Origin: Fidelibacterota bacterium
GTDB taxonomy: Bacteria; Fidelibacterota; Marinisomatia; SCGC-AAA003-L08; D37C17
Reading direction: 5' to 3'
Assembly: GCA_030747125.1 (NCBI GenBank)
Contig: JASLLI010000002.1
Coordinates: 1-43,577, forward strand
Length of the DNA: 43,577 nt
The translations under genes and the position numbers were made by a program. Below, in pieces: positions 33,216-41,137 of the stretch. Below the pieces are notes generated by a model. That model was not told the DNA's origin. It was given only the letters and a program-made list of their open reading frames with translations, and did no database searches. Within the stretch, counting starts at the first letter, position 1. Every line of letters starts with the position of its first letter.

Positions 33216-34121
33216 ATGAGTATAGAAAAATTCCTTAAATCTGATTTCACCCCTGATGAAAACACCCGCAATGAGATTGAGAAACTACATCAGGAAGGAA
33301 AATCACTCACTGGTGTCCAGTTGAAAAAGGCGGATATGCGAGGTGCTAAACTGGTAAATGCTGACCTGCAAAATGCAGACTTAACCAGAGCTGATTTTTC
33401 CGGTGCCAGTATGTATGGTGTGAATCTGGAAGGGGCAAATCTATTCAAGGCGAATTTTGAAGGGGCAAATCTGAAAGCTGCTAACCTTAAAAACTGTGAT
33501 TGTTTGGGAACGGATTTCAGTGGGACTAAACTGAATAATGCTGAATGGGGCGCTGAGCACAAAGTTATTAACGAAAAAGATGCAGAAAAAGCCTTTGCAG
33601 AAGGAAACAGAGAAAAAGCATTAGAAAAATATAAAGAAGCAGAGGATATCTACAGAGCATTGAAAATTTCAATGCAGGCACAGACCTTGGGGGAAGATGT
33701 GGGTAAAATGTTCATTCGTGAAATGATAGTAAAACGAAAGCAAATGCCAAAATTTTCTCCAATCAGGTTTGTATCAAAATTGGCGCATATTACTACAGGT
33801 TACGGTGAGAAAATTGGTAATATTCTTTACTCTGTCATTACCGTATTAATTTTCTGTGCATTGATTTACGGCATTAATGGTGTTGTATACCAAGACCGCA
33901 TTTTAGGATTTTTTGTTGAAGATGTAGCAGAATACGGATACTTGCGCACCTTCGGCAATTTGTTCTACTTTTCTGTGGTAGTTTTTTCCACCGTTGGCTT
34001 TGGTGAAATTGTACCATTGGGTTTTCTAAACAAAATGGTTATGATTTTCGAAGGAATGACGGGGGGACTTATACTCTCCATCTTTATTATTGCAGTCTAT
34101 AAACAGCTTATGGACAGATAA
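33216..34121 (+). CDS. Pentapeptide-repeat protein fused to a two-helix potassium-channel pore
   Basis: 301 residues. Residues ~31-112 are pentapeptide repeats (A(D/N)LxxADL pattern: ADMRGAKLVNADLQNADL, GANLFKANFEGANL). A charged helical segment (about 118-160; KDAEKAFAEGNREKALEKY) looks like one TPR unit. Then come TM1 (about 211-230), a pore loop with selectivity-filter sequence TVGFG (259-263), and TM2 (about 273-296). The pore is therefore potassium-channel-like with a soluble quadrilateral-helix domain at the N-terminus. A ribosome-binding site CCAGGAGA precedes the ATG. It begins 18 bases after rseP, so it may be read through from the envelope operon. The ligand or role of the N-terminal domain is unknown. 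Confidence 0.82.
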   Translation: MSIEKFLKSDFTPDENTRNEIEKLHQEGKSLTGVQLKKADMRGAKLVNADLQNADLTRADFSGASMYGVNLEGANLFKANFEGANLKAANLKNCDCLGTDFSGTKLNNAEWGAEHKVINEKDAEKAFAEGNREKALEKYKEAEDIYRALKISMQAQTLGEDVGKMFIREMIVKRKQMPKFSPIRFVSKLAHITTGYGEKIGNILYSVITVLIFCALIYGINGVVYQDRILGFFVEDVAEYGYLRTFGNLFYFSVVVFSTVGFGEIVPLGFLNKMVMIFEGMTGGLILSIFIIAVYKQLMDR

Positions 34122-34235
34122 TATTTATCCCATCCTCACACCATAAAATTACCAATGAAGGGTGTGTGAAACAGCTGTAAATTTAGGGCTGCTCTTATCA
34201 AGGCAAAATCTACATTCAAATAAGGATTATGTAAA

Positions 34236-36164
34236 ATGAAACTATCAATTTTAAGAATCTTACTGCTTAGTTCAGTACTGATTCTCTTTTTCAATTGTGG
34301 GGGTGGTAACGAAGCGAAGACCCAAACCCAGGCTGCTGCAAAAACCGTTGAAAGAGCCAATTTAAAAGTCCCTGCTGAACTTGGTGGTGAAGGATTTGAA
34401 AAGCTGGCAGAGAAAATGGGATATCAGACTTATGTCATTCAGCCCGGGGAAGAAATCATTTTTGGTGATCCCCGTGCAAAAAAGGGAGGAACTCTCCGCT
34501 ACATCCATACCCTGTTCCCCCGTACCATGCGGATTTACGGACAAAACTCCGGTCAAGTCTTAAACAGAAGAACCATTCAGGAGCTTTGCTATGAGCCTCT
34601 GATAAGTTTGCATCCGGTAACGCTGGAGTTCATTCCCGGATTAGCATCTCATTGGAAAATTTCTGAAGACAAGATGCAGTTCTGGTTCCGTATTAACCCT
34701 GATGCCCGCTGGTCTGACGGAATGCCCGTCACTTCAGCAGATGTAATTGCCACCTGGGACCTGCTCATGGATGAGACTATTTTAGAACCTTCACAACAAA
34801 TAATATACGGGAAATATGAAAGACCGGTAGCCGTTAGTGACTATATTGTTTCTGTAAAAGCAAATACCCTAAACTGGCGAAATCTCTTGTATTTTGGCAG
34901 TTCAATGTATTTACTCCCTGCTCATATTTTAGCAGATCTGGACGGTACTGCCTATTTGGAAGAATACCTCTTTAAGGTCATGCCCGGTACCGGACCTTAC
35001 ACCATCCACGATAAAGATATCATTAATCAGGAATCTTTTACCCTAACCCGCAGAGATGACTATTGGGCAAAAGACGATCCTTTCACTAAACACATGTTTA
35101 ATTTTGATAAAGTAAAAGTATCAGTAGTGAAAGACAATGATGCTTTGAAATATGAGAAATTGAAGAAGGGGGAAACAGATTTTATGGAAATCAGTCGCTC
35201 CCGCCGATGGGTGGAAGAAACAGATTTCGAAGCGACCCAAAAAGGTTGGCTTAAAAAACAAAAAGTGTATTCCGACAAGCCCAGAGGAACCAGCGGTTAT
35301 TTTTTTAATATGCGGAAATGGCCCTTTGATGATAAACGGGTACGGTATGCCTTCAGCCATTTATATAACCGCGAACAGATGAACCGGGAAATGTATTACA
35401 GCGAATACGGCATGATGAATTCCCTGTACTCGGGGACCATTTATGAGAACCCTGATAACCCTACCTTCCCTTACGATCCGGAAAAAGCAGTACAGCTTCT
35501 CAAAGAGGCTGGTTACACAAAACGCAATGAAGATGGATGGCTGGTACACGAGCCAACAGGCAGGGTATTAGCATTTGAACTCCAGTTACCAAAAAACTAT
35601 GAATACATGGCGACACCTGTCCAGCAGATGCTGAAGGAATATGGCATGGATATGCAGATAAAATTTGTGGACTACAATACCATGATTAAAAATGTAAATG
35701 AGCGGAACTTCTCTATTAGTATGCTTGCTTATTCAGGGGTGTCTTTTCCTAACCCTGAAACTTCTCTGAAATCTGATTTAGCTGACAAAAATGATAATAA
35801 TAATGTCTGGGGTTTCAAATCAGAAAGGGTGGATGACTTATGTGAGGAATATGATATTGCTTTTGATATTAACCGCAGAGCAGAAATAGTAAGAGAAATT
35901 GATGGCATCTTCAATGAGGTGCATCCTACCTCTTACTCAATTGTCCGTTATTTCATCCGGATGATGTGGTGGGATAAATTCGGATATCCTGAATGGATAT
36001 TAGAACTCCACCAGGGGGACCGTTGGAGTGTCTTTAAATACTGGTGGTTAGATACTGAAAAAGAAGCAGTATTAAAACAGGCTATGGAAAATGATGAATC
36101 CCTGCCCCTTCTGGAATTAGAGAACAAATACTGGCCTAAATATAAGGAACAGCTGGGAATTTAA
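34236..36164 (+). CDS. Peptide/oligopeptide ABC transporter substrate-binding lipoprotein (YejA-like, family 5)
   Basis: 642 residues. The N-terminus has a hydrophobic core ending FFNCGGG, a non-classical lipobox with Cys21, so it is probably a lipoprotein. The family 5 binding domain follows, with GDPRAKKGGTLRY, YEPLISLHP, WRI-like FWFRINPDARWSDG, VMPGTGPYTI and the late RKWPFDDKRVRYAFSHLYNR. The overall layout (...KKGGTL..., long domain, RVRYAF) resembles YejA/microcin C-type binding proteins as well as OppA. It captures substrate in the periplasm for the permeases encoded next. AAGGA lies about 11 bases before the ATG. First gene of a five-gene transporter operon. Confidence 0.88.
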   Translation: MKLSILRILLLSSVLILFFNCGGGNEAKTQTQAAAKTVERANLKVPAELGGEGFEKLAEKMGYQTYVIQPGEEIIFGDPRAKKGGTLRYIHTLFPRTMRIYGQNSGQVLNRRTIQELCYEPLISLHPVTLEFIPGLASHWKISEDKMQFWFRINPDARWSDGMPVTSADVIATWDLLMDETILEPSQQIIYGKYERPVAVSDYIVSVKANTLNWRNLLYFGSSMYLLPAHILADLDGTAYLEEYLFKVMPGTGPYTIHDKDIINQESFTLTRRDDYWAKDDPFTKHMFNFDKVKVSVVKDNDALKYEKLKKGETDFMEISRSRRWVEETDFEATQKGWLKKQKVYSDKPRGTSGYFFNMRKWPFDDKRVRYAFSHLYNREQMNREMYYSEYGMMNSLYSGTIYENPDNPTFPYDPEKAVQLLKEAGYTKRNEDGWLVHEPTGRVLAFELQLPKNYEYMATPVQQMLKEYGMDMQIKFVDYNTMIKNVNERNFSISMLAYSGVSFPNPETSLKSDLADKNDNNNVWGFKSERVDDLCEEYDIAFDINRRAEIVREIDGIFNEVHPTSYSIVRYFIRMMWWDKFGYPEWILELHQGDRWSVFKYWWLDTEKEAVLKQAMENDESLPLLELENKYWPKYKEQLGI

Positions 36165-36183
36165 CTTCCTTCCCCTCTTTTAA

Positions 36184-37470
36184 ATGGCAACCTATTTTCT
36201 CCGGCGACTGCTGCTGATAATCCCTACCTTTTTAGGTAGTACAATTTTGGTGTTTACCATTTTGCAGCTTGCCCCCGGTGGTCCCCTGGAAAGGACCATC
36301 CAACAACTGCAGTCTGGAGGAATGGGAGAAATGGCAGTAGAAGGCGGCGGAGGTTCCGGTTCCATAACTGGTGGTTCGATACTTCCTGAGTCCGCCATGA
36401 AGGAACTGAAACGCTTCTATGGATTTGACAAGCCTATCTGGCAGCGTTATCTCGCCTGGCTGGGTGTTTGGCCCAGAGGAATTAAACACAGGGATTTCTC
36501 CTTTGATTCAGAAGAATATCAGATTGAAAAGCGGGTTGGTAAACGATCGGGACAAATCTGGCGGGTTGATATCCACAGGGATGGTGAAGATTTTACCGTT
36601 TATGAAAAGGACGGTACAATCTCAGAAGTATGGGAAGCCAAATTAGAGGAAAAAAATGAGGATGGCAGCATTGACGGTGTCATTTTTCAAACAGAATTTT
36701 CTGGGGTGTTAACCGGCAATTTAGGTAAATCTTACACCTTTGCCAAACCGGTAACGGAAATCATGAAACCCCGCTTTAGAATTTCCTTATTTTTTGGTCT
36801 CATCGGATATTTTCTCACCTATGCAATCTGTATTCCTTTAGGCATTCGAAAAGCCTTAAATCATGGTTCCCCATTTGATTTTATTTCCAGTGTCATCATA
36901 TTCATCGCCTATTCCATTCCCGGCTGGGCATTAGGTGGTGTTTTTCTGGTACTCCTGGGCGGGGGTTCTTTTTGGGATATTTTTCCATTAGGAGGATTTC
37001 ACGCACCTACGGAAATCTGGGAGCAAATGACATTATGGGAAAAAATTGTGAACCAAGCTCACCACGCTGTGCTCCCTATTATATCATGGTTTATAACCAG
37101 TTTCGCCACCCTTACCGTATTAATGAAGAACAGCCTCCTGGAAAATCTATCACAGGACTATATCCGTACAGCCTTCGCAAAAGGTATTGCTGAAAAACGC
37201 GTTGTTTGGGTACATGCCTTTAGAAATTCCATAATCCCCATTGCATCAGGCATTGGTCATATCATTGCGATTGTCATTACCGGTTCCTATCTCATAGAGA
37301 GGGTATTCAATATTGATGGATTCGGTCGCATGGGTTTCCAGGCAATTTTAGACAGAGACTACCCCGTCACTATGGGCTTTCTGGTGATTGTGGTTCTTAT
37401 CCGGTTATTAGGAAATATCATTTCAGATTTCGCCCTTGCCACCGTTGACCCCAGAATTAGATTTAAATAA
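36184..37470 (+). CDS. ABC transporter permease, YejB/OppB-like, with a large periplasmic insert
   Basis: 428 residues against about 310-370 for usual relatives. TM1 (about 8-30) is followed by LAPGGPLERTIQQLQ and a Gly-rich linker (about 44-65), like YejB. Then comes YGFDKPIWQRYLAWLG (79-94), an insert of about 75 residues (about 100-175) with strand-like charged sequence (QIWRVDIHRDGEDFTVYEKDG), and GNLGKSYTFAKPV. The C-terminal five helices contain the EAA-like ATPase-coupling loop near YIRTAFAKGIAEKRVVWVHAFRNS. It forms the membrane channel with the next gene's product, and its stop codon shares one base with that gene's start (TAATG). Confidence 0.88.
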   Translation: MATYFLRRLLLIIPTFLGSTILVFTILQLAPGGPLERTIQQLQSGGMGEMAVEGGGGSGSITGGSILPESAMKELKRFYGFDKPIWQRYLAWLGVWPRGIKHRDFSFDSEEYQIEKRVGKRSGQIWRVDIHRDGEDFTVYEKDGTISEVWEAKLEEKNEDGSIDGVIFQTEFSGVLTGNLGKSYTFAKPVTEIMKPRFRISLFFGLIGYFLTYAICIPLGIRKALNHGSPFDFISSVIIFIAYSIPGWALGGVFLVLLGGGSFWDIFPLGGFHAPTEIWEQMTLWEKIVNQAHHAVLPIISWFITSFATLTVLMKNSLLENLSQDYIRTAFAKGIAEKRVVWVHAFRNSIIPIASGIGHIIAIVITGSYLIERVFNIDGFGRMGFQAILDRDYPVTMGFLVIVVLIRLLGNIISDFALATVDPRIRFK

Positions 37471-38558
37471 TGGCAGAGAATCAACAGAATTTAAATAATG
37501 AAATTTCTGTATCCATCTATAAAAAAAGGTGGATGAAATTCAAGTCAATGAAACGGGGATATTATTCTTTTATCATCATTGTTTCATTGTATCTGCTGTC
37601 TTTTTTCTTTCCTGTTTTAATTAACAGCAAGGCTATTGTTGTTTCTTATAATAATGAGCTTTATTTTCCTGCAGTTTTGGATATTATCCCGGGTGTGTCT
37701 TCTTATTATCCCGGAGAACGCTTTGGTCAGAATATCCCCGGTGAGGCTGATTATCGGAAACTGAACAAGGCATGGCAAGAGGAAAATTCTGATAATTGGC
37801 TTCTCATGCCTCTCTATCAGTCAGACCCCTACGAAGATATTACTTCAGAAAACAATAAAATGTATGAGTCTCCCTCCGCCAATCATTGGTTAGGAACGGA
37901 TAATACAGGCAGAGATGTATTTGCCCGCCTCTGTTATGCCTTTAATATTTCAATATCTTTTGCACTTTTATTAACGGTTATCAATTATATCATTGGCATC
38001 AGCATTGGCGGTGCTATGGGCTATTTTGGCGGGAAGTTCGATTTGATCCTTCAGAGAATTATTGAAGTCTGGGCAAATCTTCCTATGCTTTTTGTAATTA
38101 TAATTCTCAGTTCTATACTTCGTCCATCCTTTACTTTACTTGTAGCAATTTACACTCTGATAAATTGGATATTTCTAACCTATTATATGCGGGCAGAGTT
38201 TTACCGGGAAAAAGCTAAGGACTATGTAGCGGCTTCCATTTCTATGGGGCAGTCAAACAGAACCATAATTTTCCGTCATATCCTTCCAAATTCTTTGGTT
38301 CCCGTTATCACATATTTCCCTTTTTCTATCGTGGCAGGAATAGCTGCTTTAGTCAGTCTGGATTTCTTAGGGTTTGGACTTCCTCCTCCAACCCCTTCCT
38401 GGGGCCAAATGTTAGAAATAGGTCTGCAGGATATTAACAAATGGTGGATGGTATTTTCACCCATTACTGCTCAATTTATGACATTGCTTCTCATTGTTTT
38501 TGTTGGAGAAGCCATTAGAGAAGCCTTTGATCCCAAAGTCTATTCGAGGTTACGATGA
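37470..38558 (+). CDS. ABC transporter permease, YejE/OppC-like
   Basis: 362 residues. After TM1 (about 30-50) a periplasmic region of about 95 residues follows (NNELYFPAVLDIIPG, GEADYRKLNKAWQEENSDNW, PLYQSDPYED). Then come HWLGTDNTGRDVFARLCYAF and the membrane domain with the coupling-loop sequence YVAASISMGQSNRTIIFRHI. The periplasmic section with PGEADYR and the GTDNTGRDV order matches YejE of the microcin C/peptide importers rather than plain OppC. Start shares a base with the upstream stop, and its own stop overlaps the ATPase gene as ATGA, so the complex is made in fixed ratio. Confidence 0.88.
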   Translation: MAENQQNLNNEISVSIYKKRWMKFKSMKRGYYSFIIIVSLYLLSFFFPVLINSKAIVVSYNNELYFPAVLDIIPGVSSYYPGERFGQNIPGEADYRKLNKAWQEENSDNWLLMPLYQSDPYEDITSENNKMYESPSANHWLGTDNTGRDVFARLCYAFNISISFALLLTVINYIIGISIGGAMGYFGGKFDLILQRIIEVWANLPMLFVIIILSSILRPSFTLLVAIYTLINWIFLTYYMRAEFYREKAKDYVAASISMGQSNRTIIFRHILPNSLVPVITYFPFSIVAGIAALVSLDFLGFGLPPPTPSWGQMLEIGLQDINKWWMVFSPITAQFMTLLLIVFVGEAIREAFDPKVYSRLR

Positions 38559-40030
38559 GCAGAGAAAAACTCGTTGAAATCAAAGGATTGAAAACCCGCT
38601 TCAAAGCAGGTGACAAATGGGCGCAGGCTGTAAACGGTGTTGATTTAGATATCTTCAAAGGGGAAACCCTTGGTATTGTGGGAGAGTCTGGCTCAGGGAA
38701 ATCCGTTTCGGTGCTATCGCTTATTCAGCTTATTCCCAATCCTCCGGGAGAAGTATCAGAAGGAGAAATCTACTTTAAGGGTGAAAAGATTTTTGACGGT
38801 CATGAGTTGGATGCAGTTAAAAACATTCCTAAATACCGTTTCTTTAACTCCTCTTCGGAAAACCTGCATAAATCGGTAGCTCTCACCTTCTTATTAGGAT
38901 GGATGGCAATTACAGTTAAATTTTTCTCACCGGGGTTTTGGGGATTTTCCCTCTCTTTAATACTAAGTGGTTTGTTAACGAATTTCTTATTTTTTGACTC
39001 TCCCAGAAAGAAGGCGATGCAGAAATTCCGGGAGAAAATGTTCAAGCGTATGCGGGATTTACGAGGTGATGAAATTGCCATGATCTTTCAGGAACCTATG
39101 ACATCCCTGAACCCGGTATTTACAGTAGGTATGCAGATGGTTGAGTCTCTGCACCCAAAATCATTTGGTGAATACCTAAAGGACTGGTTCATAAGCACCG
39201 CCCGGAATCTAAAGAGCATGACATGGAACATAAGAGCAAAAGCATCTTTGGTGGTTGGGATTATTCTTCTCGTCTTTTCCCAGCTTGCTCAGGGCTGGAC
39301 ATTTCACCCCGGGAGTATGCTGCTCTATTTTATCATTGGTATGGTCATTCCCATGTTGACTACCTTGTTTGTTCTTGTAACCGATCATTTTATTTCTGCA
39401 GAATATCATGCTGAATATGACCGATTGAATGCTGAAGCAGCAGATTTGCTCCGCAGGGTGGGCATACCAGATCCTTCTGCCAGAATGGATGACTATCCAC
39501 ATCAGTTTTCCGGTGGAATGCGTCAGCGGGCAATGATTGCAATGGCGTTAGCAAAAAATCCATCCCTTCTTATTGCAGATGAACCTACAACGGCATTGGA
39601 TGTTACTATTCAGGCACAGATTTTGGATCTCATGTCAGACCTCAAAAAGAAACAGCTTGATGCAGCGGTGGTACTCATTACCCACGATCTTGCAGTAATT
39701 GCAGAAACCTGCGAAAGAGTGGTCGTCATGTATGGCGGAATGATTCAGGAAGTTGCCCCCATCAGTGAAATTTTTGAAAATCCACAACATCCCTATACTC
39801 ATGGTCTGCTGGCATCCATCCCAAGGCCAGATAAGGAAGCCCCAAAAACCCGCTTGGAAACTATTCAGGGGATGGTGCCAAATATTTTGAATATGCCTGT
39901 GGGTTGTAAATTCTGTACCCGTTGTGAAATAAAAACAGATATCTGTGAAACGGATGAACCACCTCTCCTTGAAATATCTCCGGGGCATTTTGTCCGCTGT
40001 CATGAGGTTAAACCGGGGGCATCTGCATGA
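38555..40030 (+). CDS. ABC transporter ATPase (OppD/YejF N-half-like) with two inserted membrane hairpins
   Basis: 491 residues versus about 330 for OppD. The nucleotide-binding core is intact: Walker A GESGSGKS (43-50), Q-loop IFQEPMTSLNPVFTVG (177-192), signature FSGGMRQR (318-325), Walker B LLIADEP (338-344), H-loop THD (His377) and a C-terminal oligopeptide-type region with Cys residues (CKFCTRCEIKTDIC). Two inserts break the core. Residues ~88-166 lie between Walker A and the Q-loop, with hydrophobic helices at ~107-123 and ~128-147. Residues ~203-283 lie between the Q-loop and the signature, with helices at ~229-244 and ~254-276. Basic flanks (RKKAMQKFREKMFKRMR) fit cytoplasmic ends. 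Overlaps neighbours on both sides by four bases. Such inserts in an NBD are exceptional in my knowledge. Confidence 0.88.
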   Translation: MSREKLVEIKGLKTRFKAGDKWAQAVNGVDLDIFKGETLGIVGESGSGKSVSVLSLIQLIPNPPGEVSEGEIYFKGEKIFDGHELDAVKNIPKYRFFNSSSENLHKSVALTFLLGWMAITVKFFSPGFWGFSLSLILSGLLTNFLFFDSPRKKAMQKFREKMFKRMRDLRGDEIAMIFQEPMTSLNPVFTVGMQMVESLHPKSFGEYLKDWFISTARNLKSMTWNIRAKASLVVGIILLVFSQLAQGWTFHPGSMLLYFIIGMVIPMLTTLFVLVTDHFISAEYHAEYDRLNAEAADLLRRVGIPDPSARMDDYPHQFSGGMRQRAMIAMALAKNPSLLIADEPTTALDVTIQAQILDLMSDLKKKQLDAAVVLITHDLAVIAETCERVVVMYGGMIQEVAPISEIFENPQHPYTHGLLASIPRPDKEAPKTRLETIQGMVPNILNMPVGCKFCTRCEIKTDICETDEPPLLEISPGHFVRCHEVKPGASA

Positions 40031-41040
40031 AGAACTCCTCCTTGGTTGATGTAAAAAATCTCCATGTACATTTCCCGGTTTTCGGTGGTGTGTTTTCTCG
40101 TAAGATAAACTCTGTGAAGGCGGTGGATGGCATTACCTTTTCCATTGGTAAAAACCAGACCATCGGTATGGTTGGGGAGTCAGGGTGTGGTAAAACCACC
40201 GTAGGAAGAGCCATGATTAATATTCTCCATCATGTTGCACCTGATGTAGAAATCGGCGGTGAGATAAATTATCATTTTGATGAAGGTGAGGTTGACTTTA
40301 CAAAACTGAATCCGAAAAAAATGCAACATTACCGCTCGAAGGTTCAAATGATTTTTCAGGATCCTTTTGCTTCATTAAATCCCCGCATGACAGTGAGCCA
40401 GATAATTTCTGAACCTTTGCAAATTCACACTCAAATGAGTAAAAAGGAAATGCTGGACAGAGTAGGTTGGCTCTTGGATAAAGTTGGGTTGCAGCCAGAA
40501 CAGGCACAGCGCTTTCCTCATGAATTTTCAGGAGGTCAGCGCCAACGGGTGGGCATTGCCAGAGCATTGGCAACGAATCCTGATCTAATCATTTGTGACG
40601 AGCCAGTCTCTGCATTAGATGTATCCATTCAGGCACAGGTGATAAACCTCATGATGGATCTGCAGGATGAATTTAATCTGTCCTATCTTTTTATCGCTCA
40701 TGATCTTTCCGTAGTGGAGCATATATCAGACAAAATTGTAGTCATGTATTTGGGGAATATTGTTGAAATGGGAGATTCTGCAGAAGTGTATCACCAGCCC
40801 CGCCATCCTTACAGTCGTGCTCTACTCTCATCTGTACCATTACCCGACCCAACCCAAAAAGACAGAAACCGGGTGGTATTGGAAGGTGACATTCCCACCC
40901 CCTTAAATAAACCTTCAGGTTGTGCATTCAGAACACGCTGCCCATTAGCCAAACCGGACTGTGCCGAAGATATACCTCCCTTATCTGATACAGGCAATGA
41001 TCATTTTGTTGCCTGCCCCTACTGGGAAGAGAAGTTTTAG
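40027..41040 (+). CDS. ABC transporter ATPase, OppF/YejF C-half-like
   Basis: 337 residues, normal for OppF. Walker A GESGCGKTT, Q-loop IFQDPFASLNPRMTV, signature FSGGQRQR, Walker B LIICDEPVSALD and H-loop AHD are all intact. The C-terminal oligopeptide/dipeptide extension reads CAFRTRCPLAKPDC. It should pair with the preceding ATPase to drive peptide import; together they correspond to the two halves of YejF. ATG start overlapping the previous TGA (ATGA). Unlike its partner it carries no hydrophobic inserts. Last gene of the operon; a bidirectional terminator follows after ~37 bases. Confidence 0.93.
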   Translation: MKNSSLVDVKNLHVHFPVFGGVFSRKINSVKAVDGITFSIGKNQTIGMVGESGCGKTTVGRAMINILHHVAPDVEIGGEINYHFDEGEVDFTKLNPKKMQHYRSKVQMIFQDPFASLNPRMTVSQIISEPLQIHTQMSKKEMLDRVGWLLDKVGLQPEQAQRFPHEFSGGQRQRVGIARALATNPDLIICDEPVSALDVSIQAQVINLMMDLQDEFNLSYLFIAHDLSVVEHISDKIVVMYLGNIVEMGDSAEVYHQPRHPYSRALLSSVPLPDPTQKDRNRVVLEGDIPTPLNKPSGCAFRTRCPLAKPDCAEDIPPLSDTGNDHFVACPYWEEKF

Positions 41041-41077
41041 TTGTAGTAACTGCAACACATTCGAAATTTTAGCAACA

Positions 41078-41107
41078 AAAAACCCCCGGCAATTACCGGG
41101 GGTTTTT
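41078..41107. terminator. Bidirectional intrinsic terminator between convergent genes
   Basis: AAAAACCCCCGG (41078-41089), loop CAATTA, CCGGGGGTTTTT (41096-41107). A perfect 12-bp stem with its own A/T runs on both sides would terminate the ABC operon on the plus strand and the large secreted-protein gene on the minus strand. Confidence 0.93.
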
Positions 41108-41137
41108 CTTTGATTGTTTTTCTGAGGAAGAAAAATC

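Noticed and set aside
34126-34170. CACACC/GGTGTG hairpin after the channel gene as a terminator
   Set aside because: Only six base pairs with an ~18-base loop and no T-run, so it is not supportable.
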